From Paenibacillus riograndensis SBR5 (GTDB taxonomy: Bacteria; Bacillota; Bacilli; Paenibacillales; Paenibacillaceae), in NCBI RefSeq assembly GCF_000981585.1, contig NZ_LN831776.1, positions 3,331,187 to 3,395,186 of the forward strand: DNA of 64,000 bases, written 5' to 3'. Below are positions 18,701 to 25,543 of the stretch, in pieces. A program made the translations under genes and the position numbers. The notes beneath the pieces were generated by a model. The model made no database searches and was not told where the DNA came from. It worked only from the letters and a program-made list of their open reading frames with translations. How positions within the stretch are numbered: the first letter of the stretch is position 1; every line of letters starts with the position of its first letter.

Positions 18701-19092
18701 AATTCAAGCTTGTTAATACTGGCACCAGTGCGATTACACTGTCCGGTGTGAAATTAAGATACTATTACACCATTGACGGAGAGCAGACCCAGAATTTCTT
18801 CTGTGACTGGTCCCAGGTCGGCAGTGCGAATGTGACTGGCAGCTTTGTCAAAATGCCGTCGGCTACAACCGGCGCCGATTATTATCTGGAGCTTGGATTT
18901 AATAGCTCAGCGGGTTCCCTCGCAGCAGGCGCAAGCATCGATATCCAGGCGCGGGTGGCAAAATCGGACTGGACCAATTACACACAGACCGGGGACTATT
19001 CCTTTAATGGAGCGGACACCAATTATGCAGACTGGAGTAAAGCTCCAGCCTATATTTCCGGCACTCTGGTGTGGGGGAACGAGCCGTCGTAA
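15706..19092 (+). CDS. Secreted GH74 xyloglucanase with two X2 modules and CBM3
   Basis: Predicted endo-acting xyloglucanase, exported by a signal peptide (about 1-34). The GH74 region (37-782) shows many Asp-box-like repeats (RSTDGGATW, RSDDAGSSW) of twin seven-bladed propellers. The two catalytic Asp are D71 in RTDIGGAYRW and D479 in GDVSGF, matching the positions (70 and 480) reported for Clostridium thermocellum Xgh74A. Two X2-type Ig modules (about 786-880 and 883-973; ASFDKKT twice) and a C-terminal cellulose-binding CBM3 (978-1127) follow. ATG 15706 is 6 nt after AGGAGG. Single gene, probably CcpA-controlled. GH74 members vary in endo/exo mode, which I cannot decide. Confidence 0.93.
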   Translation: MVTRKRIRKLGLVVLLAAMTSSLFTAFPAITRAAASEAYNWKSVVTGAGGGFVPGIIFNQSEPDLIYARTDIGGAYRWNQATGSWVSISDAVGWVDWNKNGVDALATDPIDPDKVYMATGTYTNSWDDNGQIMRSSDRGNTWQSTPLPFKVGGNMPGRSAGERLVIDPNKNSILFFGARSGNGLWKSTDSGVTWSKVSSFPNAGTYIQNPTLEYGNDLVGLSWITFDQSTGTLGSATQTIYVGVADTASSVYRSTDGGATWTAIPGQPTGYLPHHGVLSSTGDLYITYSNGVGPYDGSKGEVWKLNTASGAWTNISPSTGTDNWYGFGGLAVDAQHPDTVMVSSLNAWWPDEVIFRSTNGGATWSRIWDWGFYPERTYKFAMDITAAPWLNHGITNSTSLDPSPKLGWMMGDLEIDPFNSDRMMYGTGATIYRTNNLTSWDSGGKVNIAVMAKGVEETAVLGLISPPSGTAHLITALGDVSGFRYEDLTQAPVKFQTSPSWATTTGIDYAELNPAYVVRVGGADKEKTPSMKSIGISNDGGVNWYMPNSEPSNGTKTTAGQGQVAVSASGNSILWSTSDIGVYYSKTTGNSWNVSSGVPAGAKVASDRVNPNKFYAFYAGTFYISTDGGATFSATAAAGFPANNVGGLQPNQAQISMKAMPGIEGDIWFAGGNAVEGKYGLWHSTDSGTSFTKLTNVEEADLIGFGMAAPGQNYMALYTVAKIDGVRGVFRSDDAGSSWVRINDDAHQYAKINMAITGDPRVYGRVYLGTNGRGTLYADPVNPPAASASITPTSASFDKKTANQADIAVTLTLNGTTLSSIKNGTTALSAGADYTVSGTNVTIKKEYLATQATGITRLSFNFSAGAAKTLTIAVSDTTGTANSIISPVTASFDKKTDNQADIPVTLTLNGNTLSSIKNGTAVLTAGTDYTVSGTTVTIKKEYLAAQPVGTTTLSFSFSAGAAQTLAVTIVDTVAPPAGALKVQMYNSGTAASANTISPKFKLVNTGTSAITLSGVKLRYYYTIDGEQTQNFFCDWSQVGSANVTGSFVKMPSATTGADYYLELGFNSSAGSLAAGASIDIQARVAKSDWTNYTQTGDYSFNGADTNYADWSKAPAYISGTLVWGNEPS

Positions 19093-19383
19093 TGTATAAA
19101 AAGAGTCCCAAAAGCCATCATGGCTGCTTGGGACTCCCAAGCTGCTCATGCGGCAAAATGAAAGGTATAAATAGCTTTGCAGGCGTTTGCGTGTCTGCCA
19201 TAATCTGCTGAACTGGCCGGAAGGTACTATTAAATAACGAGCAGTAAGTCCCCCACTAAGGGAGCCTTGCTGCTCGTTCACAATATGCACAGTGAACCGT
19301 ATGACTATCTCTAGCGTCACAAATTATTCGTGATAGAGCTACTTTTTAGTGCATGTGAAGACATGGGAAGCTGTTTCTTTCTA
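19093..19383. other. Spacer with two hairpins after GH74
   Basis: AGTCCCAA/TTGGGACT (19104-19136, with inner AGCCAT/ATGGCT) is the likely 3' end of the GH74 mRNA, although its T-run is on the minus strand. AACGAGCAG/CTGCTCGTT (19236-19278) encloses a second imperfect stem. No gene is seen. Confidence 0.5.
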
Positions 19384-19507
19384 ATTGAGTGTTGATACTT
19401 TCGAGATGAGTGTTGATGCTCTCGAATTGAGTGTGTAGCTTTCGCATTGAGTGTGTTGTTTTCGTAGTGAGTGTGTTACTTTCATTTTAAGTGTTGTTTC
19501 TCTCGTA
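19384..19507 (+). repeat. Degenerate 20-21 bp tandem array, about six units
   Basis: TGAGTG recurs at 19386, 19407, 19428, 19448 and 19468 (TAAGTG at 19488), and each is followed about 10 bp later by a TTTCG or CTCG core. The consensus is roughly TTGAGTGTGTTGCTTTCGNA. The units diverge, have no spacers between them and lie in non-coding DNA. Confidence 0.7.
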
Positions 19508-19582
19508 TATACGCTGCTTCCTTCCTATTGAATGCTCTGTTTATTGGTCCTGAAGCAGCTGTCTTCCTTTCTGCTTCGGTAT

Positions 19583-20323
19583 TTACAGTGTTTGCCCGCT
19601 GTCTACCGTGATGATCTGTCCGGTCATGGCCTCCTGCTCCAGGGTGGAGCAGATGAACCGCGCGATATCCTGCGGTTCCGCGATACGCTGCAGCAGCAGA
19701 TTTGGTGCAAGCCGGCGCATTTGTTCTTCCCGGCCTGCCCACCACCTGGTGGCAACAGCACCCGGTGCTACACAGTTGACCCGGATGTCGGGGGAAAGCG
19801 CGCGGGCCAGAGACTTGGTTAATCCGTGAACGGCAGCTTTGGAGACCGCATAGGGAAGAGAGGAGCCGGCACCAGTAGTTCCGGCTATGCTGCCGAGATT
19901 GACGATGGCCCCCTGTTTGTTCTTTTTCATGTAAGGCGCCACGGCTCTCGCGCACAGGAACATGCCTTTGACATTTACATCGTACAGCTCATCCCATACT
20001 TCTTCCGTTGCCGCTTCCAGATCATCCATAGGGATATACCTGGTGATGCTGGCGTTATTTACCAGAAGGTCAACCGTTCCGAAGGCTCCAGCAATTGTTT
20101 CTACCATTTTCCGCACTTCTGCGTCCCGGGCCACATTTGCTTGTACAGCCATTGCCCGCCCGCCTTGATCCGTTATTCTCTGAACAGTTTCCAGCGCTTC
20201 GGCTTCTGAACGGGAATAATTAACGGCAACTGTAGCTCCGCACGCTGCCAGTTCGAGGCTTACTGCTCTGCCGATGCCAGTTCCTCCGCCTGTGACCAGT
20301 GCCACTTTTTCTGATAAATTCAT
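19583..20323 (-). CDS. Short-chain dehydrogenase/reductase (FabG-like)
   Basis: NAD(P)-dependent classical SDR of 246 residues with the Rossmann motif TGGGTGIG, the NNAS motif, and the catalytic Ser plus YAVSK. No membrane or signal sequence. The substrate cannot be told from sequence; 3-oxoacyl-ACP reductases and sugar or alcohol dehydrogenases look alike. ATG 20323 has AAGGAGTGG upstream. It stands about 800 bp from, and divergent to, the LysR gene. Confidence 0.88.
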   Translation of the reverse strand: MNLSEKVALVTGGGTGIGRAVSLELAACGATVAVNYSRSEAEALETVQRITDQGGRAMAVQANVARDAEVRKMVETIAGAFGTVDLLVNNASITRYIPMDDLEAATEEVWDELYDVNVKGMFLCARAVAPYMKKNKQGAIVNLGSIAGTTGAGSSLPYAVSKAAVHGLTKSLARALSPDIRVNCVAPGAVATRWWAGREEQMRRLAPNLLLQRIAEPQDIARFICSTLEQEAMTGQIITVDSGQTL

Positions 20324-20467
20324 GCATATCCACTCCTTAATCGAATTTTTATCTTTTGAGGCAGTTTGAAGTAACTATTCTTTCGTCAGCAATGGCGTTC
20401 AGTCCATGCAATTACCTGGTCGATCCCCACACGAATCTCACTCCGGTTCAGGCCGAAAAGTAACTTT

Positions 20468-20784
20468 CTATTGCACTTTTTACAGCAGATCATTCCACAA
20501 TCCGCCGCAAAACTGAATCTATTGCACTCTGTGCAGCAGAATCCAGCGAATCAGTTACTTTTGGTCTGAAATCCGTAAATCTATCCTGAAATAACGATGT
20601 CCGATTCATACGACATGGTTATGGAAGCCTCGAATTCGGCGAAGCCGAATTGAGGGCCTTCTCCGAAATTTCATCGTCTGAAGTGCCGCCAATGGGCGGC
20701 ATGAATGTCTATTGCAGCAAATGCAGCAGAATGCGATTTTTCGCAGCATAGTGGGTATTCTGTTGCAGATAGTGCAGTCAAGCC
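20468..20784 (+). repeat. Dispersed intergenic repeat, copy 2 (150-bp core plus TTGCA units)
   Basis: The core 20581-20730 matches 8858-9007. Four TTGCA-N-TGCAG/ACAGCAGA units lie at about 20468, 20520, 20709 and 20758. The order of flanking units differs from copy 1, which has about 113 extra bp inside the array. Confidence 0.85.
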
Positions 20785-20972
20785 CGAAGTCTCCAAAGCC
20801 CCCGAACTCCTCGAAGCCCCGGAACTCATCAAAGTCCCCGTAGTTCTCGAACGCTCAAAAGTCCTCTTATCACCCTTCTGATATGAACGCGGTAGATTCA
20901 AGTTCAGCCAATGAATAGCCTCGTGTATAGAGTATTGTATAAAGTCTGCCCGGTTTTGTATAATTGAATGAA

Positions 20973-20989
20973 TTGAATAGTAAGTTCAA
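20973..20989. promoter_or_regulatory. Candidate LysR-type operator
   Basis: TTGAATAGTAAGTTCAA is a TTGAA-N7-TTCAA inverted repeat containing the T-N11-A motif. It lies about 130 bp upstream of the LysR gene, in the divergent spacer. Confidence 0.35.
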
Positions 20990-21120
20990 TTATTTTGAAT
21001 TAAGTCCTTGTAGTGATCCCTTATAGTGATTCATTAAATTTAATCCTTAAAGCCACTCCTTAAAGTACATTCTCAAATTGAGCTTTGATTGGGCTTTGAG
21101 GCAGAAGGGAGGGAACCAGA

Positions 21121-22023
21121 CTGGATCTAAAAACATTAAAAACCTTTCAGGCCATCATCCGCTCCGGCAGCTTTAACCGTGCCGCAGAAGAGCTGAATTA
21201 TGCCCAATCTACAGTCACGATGCAAATTCAGAAGCTGGAATCCGATCTGGGAGTTCAATTGCTGGAACGGGGCAAAGGCGTGGCCTTAACCGAAGCCGGA
21301 CGGTTGTTTCACGAACAGAGCCAGAGGATCGTCCAGGATATGGAACGGCTGCAGCACAGCATCACGGACTTAAAATCCGGCGAAGCGGGGAGCATACGCA
21401 TCGGCGCGTCTGATCCGACGGCAAGCTACCGGCTGCCTGACATTCTGCAGAAATGCATGACCCTGTTTCCTAAAATGGAGCTGTCGGTGGATATCTCCGG
21501 ATCAGGTGCGCTTTGCGACCGGCTGCTTCGCGGAGAGCTGGATATTGTAATCTGCTCCGCTCCGGAACTGGGGAAGGAGCTGCATTTTGAACCGTTGTTT
21601 ACGGAAGCATTTGTACTGTTATTGCCGGAAGATCATCCGCTTGTTTCCGCCCCCGCCGTTACTGCGGATCATCTGCGCGGACACCGGCTGCTGATTACAG
21701 CACCTACATGCCCCTACCGCAAAAAACTGGAAAGCGTCTTGACGGAAGCTGCCGGCCCGCCGCTTGATACCATGGAAATCGGCAGCATGTCGGCGCTGAA
21801 GTTCTATGTGGCGAGCAAGCTTGGCATCGCGTTTGTGCCGGAGGTGATCCTTGATCCCGTTCCTGCCGGAACCGTAAGCCGGAGGCTGGAAGGCAGCGCT
21901 GTGGACATGACCTGCGGCATCATTTGCCGGATTGCGGATTACCCCTTGAAACCGCCCGTCCGCAGGCTGTATGATTTTATCAGGCAGGAACTGGCGACGC
22001 AGCCGGGTTTTAGCCTGGAATAG
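21121..22023 (+). CDS. LysR-family transcriptional regulator, apparently with a CTG start
   Basis: Full 300-residue LysR protein: N-terminal winged helix (DLKTLKTFQAIIRSGSFNRA, NYAQSTVTMQIQKLE) and a periplasmic-binding-like effector domain (about 90-295). The first ATG in frame (21220) falls inside the recognition helix, so it cannot be the true start. In-frame CTG 21121 gives the canonical LysR N-terminus and has AAGGGAGGG 7 nt upstream. The likely target is the divergent SDR gene or itself. The effector is unknown. Confidence 0.85.
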   Translation: MDLKTLKTFQAIIRSGSFNRAAEELNYAQSTVTMQIQKLESDLGVQLLERGKGVALTEAGRLFHEQSQRIVQDMERLQHSITDLKSGEAGSIRIGASDPTASYRLPDILQKCMTLFPKMELSVDISGSGALCDRLLRGELDIVICSAPELGKELHFEPLFTEAFVLLLPEDHPLVSAPAVTADHLRGHRLLITAPTCPYRKKLESVLTEAAGPPLDTMEIGSMSALKFYVASKLGIAFVPEVILDPVPAGTVSRRLEGSAVDMTCGIICRIADYPLKPPVRRLYDFIRQELATQPGFSLE

Positions 22024-22061
22024 GAACACAGAAGAGAACAGAAGAGGTGAGCTGAGCAGAG

Positions 22062-22754
22062 ATGAGCAGAAACAAATTGGATTTGGAGCGTATTGTTTTT
22101 ATTGGCCGGACCTTTGAGGAGTACTTGCGGATGTTTAATTTGCAGCCGGGAGAACTGAAGGGACGGAGTATTTTGGATTGTCCGGCAGGAGCCTGCTCGT
22201 TTACCGCAGAGGCCAACAAGCTTGGCGCGGCATCTGTTGCCGCAGACATTGCTTACTATTATTCAGCCGAAGCACTGAGGGACAAAGGGCTGAAGGATAT
22301 TGAGCATACGGTGCAGCAGCTGGACAAAGTTCAGGATAATTTTGTGTGGAAGGAATTCACTTCCATACATGCGTTACAGCAGGCGAGGACAGCAGCCTTG
22401 GCAGCCAGTACGCTGGACCGGCAGCAAAATAGCAGCCGTTATATTCCAGTCGAGCTGCCGCTGCTGCCTTTTGCAGACCGGTCCTTTGATCTCACCCTAT
22501 CCGCCCATTTTCTGTTTATGTATGGGGACCGGCTGGACTATGATTTTCACCTCAGGACACTTCAGGAATTGATGAGGGTCACAAAGTCAGAAATCCGCAT
22601 CTTCCCGCTGGTGGACTTATCCACCCGCAGATACCATAAGCTGGACCAGCTCGTCTGTGCAGCTCAGGTCCAAGGCTGGACGGCAGAAGAGCAGCAGGTC
22701 CCCTATGAATTTCAAAAAGGTGCGGACTCCATGCTGAGGCTGCTGCGTGTCTGA
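22062..22754 (+). CDS. Class I SAM-dependent methyltransferase-like protein
   Basis: A 230-residue protein with a motif-I-like segment (SILDCPAGACSFTAEANKLG) followed by an acidic VAADIAYYY, and a late LPFADRSFDLTLSAHFLF that fits motif IV of class I methyltransferases. The DxPxGxC variant in motif I is unusual. The start ATG 22062 follows AGAGGTGAGCTGAGCAG. It sits 38 bp after the LysR gene and may be co-transcribed. The substrate is unknown. Confidence 0.75.
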   Translation: MSRNKLDLERIVFIGRTFEEYLRMFNLQPGELKGRSILDCPAGACSFTAEANKLGAASVAADIAYYYSAEALRDKGLKDIEHTVQQLDKVQDNFVWKEFTSIHALQQARTAALAASTLDRQQNSSRYIPVELPLLPFADRSFDLTLSAHFLFMYGDRLDYDFHLRTLQELMRVTKSEIRIFPLVDLSTRRYHKLDQLVCAAQVQGWTAEEQQVPYEFQKGADSMLRLLRV

Positions 22755-23399
22755 ACGGACAGGCGCTCAAATATATCCCGATGATTGGCGGCAGAACAGC
22801 TTAGCCTCACTGAAAAAAGCGGAATAGGTGAGCGCAACACACATAACCCCCTATTATTGATTATTCATCAACAAAAGGGGGTTATGCTGTACATACTATA
22901 CCCATGTTCTTCTCAGACTCCTTATCCTATCCTTGTACTCAGCCGGGTAAATCGTCCGAGGCGGCAATAAATTTGCCTATCCTGCCTTAGAGTCTTCTCG
23001 AATTCATCCGCTGGTAAACGATTGGTTTCATGAATCAATGTTTGAGCTTTAAGAAGCTCATACCCTTTCGTTCCGGGATGGATTGAAAGCTTCAGCAACA
23101 GGATCAAAGATATAGTCTCAAGCACAGGGAGTACATCTGCCAAAGATTACTTGCGAGAGAGATTTTACCTTCCCGCCGGTTCCCTTTCAGCAGTGTATGG
23201 TTCCTTGTCTTGATACTTGAATTATACCGCTGTTCTGCGGATTCGTAAAAAGGCGAATACTTTAAATTCGGGTATGTTTTCAGAATCATTCTAATGTAAG
23301 CGCTATTATTCGTCTGTATCCTTAGTTTTTTGGTGTATAATTTAACCGTACATAAGTAGCAAAAGCCAAGCTATACGCAGGAATGGAGGGTGACAGCGA
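22755..23399. other. Spacer with possible gene remnant
   Basis: An AACCCCCT/AGGGGGTT stem with a long loop (22844-22884) may terminate the methyltransferase mRNA. The region 22922-23289 holds the minus-strand remnant described separately. The promoter of the next gene should lie around 23310-23390. Confidence 0.4.
22922..23289 (-). pseudogene. Possible decayed gene with a Spo0A-C-like fragment
   Basis: Two short minus-strand frames (23289-23104 and 23143-22922) overlap in different phases and together would give about 120 residues. The second contains IHPGTKGYELLKA, which recalls the VPAHIKGYLYLREA stretch of the Spo0A DNA-binding domain. Neither has a clear ribosome site. This may be a frameshifted remnant, or chance. 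Confidence 0.25.
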
Positions 23400-24023
23400 A
23401 TGAAGCTATTTCGGGTTAAGACCGGGCTGCCCGGGGTGGGCCGGATGAAGGAGTTTCTGGAAGAAAATTACGTGTGTCTCGGATATACAGGTGTGGGGGA
23501 TCTGGAGCATGCCGGCAAAAAGGAGATTCACACGCGTCTGGTTCTAGCCGGGATTACCGCAGGAGCGGAGCTGGAAGCTGCAGCGGACAGTCTGGACATA
23601 TTCGTGAATGTCATGCAGGATGGGGATTATGTGCTGATCGAGGATGGGGAGTGGGCTTATTTGGGGGATCTGGGCGATTACTTTTATGTGGAAGCCTTCG
23701 ATTCGGCTGAAGACGGGCGCTGCCACCGGCGGGGAGTGACCTGGCTGAAGACAGTGCCTGCTCCGGCGCTTAATCCGCTGTTGAGAGCGTGGATCGGCGG
23801 AGAAGAAGCAGTCTTGCAGTACAATGGGCCGCTTCCGGAGGCAAGGCTGGAGCTGTGGATTTCTGATCCCTCTGTGGACGGTATCCAGGAAGGCGAACAG
23901 ACAGGTATAGTAGATGCCGAGACACTGTCAAAAGCACTCACTGTGCTGAAGTGTGCCTTGGACAGCGAGGATGCGGACCGGCGGGAACGTGCGGCAATCG
24001 CTCTCCTGCAATATGCCAAATGA
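23400..24023 (+). CDS. Hypothetical protein, 207 residues
   Basis: I do not recognise the family. The N-terminal half (MKLFRVKTGLPGVGRMKEFLEENYVCLGYTG..) resembles, in pattern only, small PUA/EVE-like N-terminal modules found before restriction-type nucleases. The C-terminal half is acidic and ends in a helix (about 165-207). GGAGGGTGACAGCGA precedes the ATG, so translation is credible. It is isolated and convergent with the nitroreductase gene. Confidence 0.65.
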   Translation: MKLFRVKTGLPGVGRMKEFLEENYVCLGYTGVGDLEHAGKKEIHTRLVLAGITAGAELEAAADSLDIFVNVMQDGDYVLIEDGEWAYLGDLGDYFYVEAFDSAEDGRCHRRGVTWLKTVPAPALNPLLRAWIGGEEAVLQYNGPLPEARLELWISDPSVDGIQEGEQTGIVDAETLSKALTVLKCALDSEDADRRERAAIALLQYAK

Positions 24024-24111
24024 TCCGCCGCGCCCGCCCTGGACGGTGTTTTCAGCAGTACCCTGCGGCCTTTTACAGAACCTGAAGCTTGAGGATTATT
24101 TATTGTTTTAA

Positions 24112-24154
24112 GCACAAAGAGCCTCCCGGGCGCATGCCGGAAGGCTCTTTGTGC
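24112..24154. terminator. Convergent terminator hairpin
   Basis: GCACAAAGAGCCT-CCGG pairs with CCGG-AGGCTCTTTGTGC around GCGCATG. It lies between two converging genes and can serve both. Confidence 0.8.
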
Positions 24155-24161
24155 ACTTCAA

Positions 24162-24785
24162 TCAAAAAAACTCTACAAATTCATTCACAGGCTTGCGGTA
24201 GCCGCGGGGTCTGATCTTGTGCTTGTTGTCTTTGCCGATTGTAATCAGCATGACAGGCACCATATTGTCGCTCAGGTTCAGGGCCGCTTTGACGGCTTGA
24301 ACATCGAAACCGATCATCGGGCAGGTATCCCAGCCCTTGTCCTTGGCAATCAGCATGAACTGCATGGCTGACAAAGAGGCATTACGGATCGCTTCATCAT
24401 GCTGAAAAGCATCATTTCCGCTGTAAGCGCCGTGGATATCTGCAATTGTCTGGTCAAAAGCATCCTCGCTCATGGCTCCCAGCATTTTGAGCCCGCTGTA
24501 GATTTCAGAGGCCTGCAGATAGGCATTTTTGTCTCCAAGCACGACAATGACCGCTGAAGCGGTATGGATTTTGTACTGGCCATAGGCCGCTTCGCGGATC
24601 TTTTCCTTCAGGTCTTCATCACTGACCACCTTATAATGGGTATGCTGCAAATTGTAGGCTGAAGGGGCGAGGCGGGTGAGCGAGAACATTTCTTCCAGCT
24701 CGCTTTGGGGGATTTTGATCCCCTCAACGAAGTTATTTGCCGATCTGCGTGCTTGAACCAATTCTGAAAAAGTGCTCATGTTCAT
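24162..24785 (-). CDS. NAD(P)H nitroreductase family flavoprotein
   Basis: FMN-dependent nitroreductase fold of 207 residues: N-terminal RRSANNFVEG (FMN phosphate contact), LAPSAYNLQ, a mid region with mobile helices, and the C-terminal IGKDNKHKIRPRGYRKPVNEFV. Such enzymes reduce nitro compounds, quinones or related electrophiles. The ATG 24785 has TGGAGG upstream. The region before it (24841-24859) contains TTACTATTTGTTACTT, which resembles the operator of the YodB/CatR electrophile repressors that control nitroreductases in Bacillus subtilis. The resemblance is my reading only. Confidence 0.88.
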   Translation of the reverse strand: MNMSTFSELVQARRSANNFVEGIKIPQSELEEMFSLTRLAPSAYNLQHTHYKVVSDEDLKEKIREAAYGQYKIHTASAVIVVLGDKNAYLQASEIYSGLKMLGAMSEDAFDQTIADIHGAYSGNDAFQHDEAIRNASLSAMQFMLIAKDKGWDTCPMIGFDVQAVKAALNLSDNMVPVMLITIGKDNKHKIRPRGYRKPVNEFVEFF

Positions 24786-24840
24786 TCCTCCATAATGTAT
24801 GTAGTGGTTAACAATTATTAATAGCTAATATTAATAAACA

Positions 24841-24859
24841 AACTTACTATTTGTTACTT
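24841..24859 (-). promoter_or_regulatory. Possible YodB/CatR-like operator of nitroreductase gene
   Basis: ACTTACTATTTGTTACTTG resembles half of the TACTATTTGTAAGTAGTA-type sites bound by DUF24 repressors. It lies about 60 bp upstream of the nitroreductase start. Confidence 0.25.
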
Positions 24860-24961
24860 GCTAAACATATCACGGTGTTTGGGCATAGTCAATGGTCAAA
24901 TGGATATCAGAACTAAATTTTCTTATGAAATCGTGAGAAAAACCAAAAATCGCAGAAAAGA

Positions 24962-25035
24962 CGTGATTTTAATCACAAAATAAGGATATATAGGCAAAAA
25001 GATTGTGACATTTATTACATGAAGAATGTTATAAT
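24962..25035 (+). promoter_or_regulatory. Promoter region of yjlC-ndh with FNR-like and Rex-like sites
   Basis: CGTGATTTTAATCACA (24962-24977) matches a TGTGA-N6-TCACA Fnr/Crp-type palindrome in 9 of 10 arm positions. TTGTGACATTTATTACAT (25003-25020) resembles a Rex box (TTGTGA-N6-TCACAA) with a weaker right arm. TATAAT stands at 25030-25035. In Bacillus subtilis yjlC-ndh is repressed by Rex, so NADH/oxygen control is plausible here. Confidence 0.5.
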
Positions 25036-25112
25036 AATCACATTGATTTAGGGATTAATCTTTTCATACATTTTTTATTATGAGAGAAAGCTAATGTAAA
25101 GGAGAACTCAAT

Positions 25113-25526
25113 ATGTCAGAAACAATCACGCAAAGCAAATCTTTTATTAAAGAGGATCTTCTGGATCAGCTCTTGAAGCCTGAGGTGCAGGAATCCCTAA
25201 CGACGCTGGTAGAGCAGCTTCCCCAGATTACGCAGCTGGTTGGCGCATTAACCAAGTCGCTTGATTTTGTGCAGACTGTTGCAGCGGATGAGGTGCTGAA
25301 GAATGACACGGTAGGTGCCATCAAAGAACTTGCCGAGCCTGTAGTGGATTCCGTCAAAACAATGGCAGCTACGGTTATCGAAGCCAAGGATCGTGCCAAC
25401 GAAAGCAGTGAAAACATCACATTGTTCGGCATGATGCGCATGATCAAGGACCCGCAGGTGCAAAAAATGCTCCGTTTCATGAATGCATACCTGCAGGTCA
25501 GCGGCGAACGCAATCCACAAAAATAA
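25113..25526 (+). CDS. yjlC: DUF1641 protein, YjlC-like
   Basis: A 137-residue soluble helical protein with the DUF1641 pattern (PEVQESLTTLVEQLPQITQL, and the C-terminal FGMMRMIKDPQVQKML). Bacillus yjlC is co-transcribed with ndh, and the same order and 17-bp spacing are seen here. The function is unknown; an accessory role to the dehydrogenase is inference from conserved linkage. AAAGGAGAACTCAAT precedes the ATG. Confidence 0.88.
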   Translation: MSETITQSKSFIKEDLLDQLLKPEVQESLTTLVEQLPQITQLVGALTKSLDFVQTVAADEVLKNDTVGAIKELAEPVVDSVKTMAATVIEAKDRANESSENITLFGMMRMIKDPQVQKMLRFMNAYLQVSGERNPQK

Positions 25527-25543
25527 GGGCGGAGGAAAATATC

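Larger units (their letters stand above)
20324..21120. other. 800-bp spacer between SDR and LysR genes
   Basis: Carries the second copy of the TTGCA-unit repeat (20468-20784), then a low-complexity AAG-TC-CC-GAACTC stretch (about 20785-20870), then the AT-rich LysR promoter region. No supported gene. Confidence 0.55.

Noticed and set aside
19384..19507. CRISPR array.
   Set aside because: Units are 20-21 bp, contiguous and divergent, with no spacers and no cas genes in the window.
20785..20901. Minus-strand frame with Ser/Thr/Gly-rich residues.
   Set aside because: The sequence is a low-complexity stretch beside a repeat; no start signals or conserved pattern.
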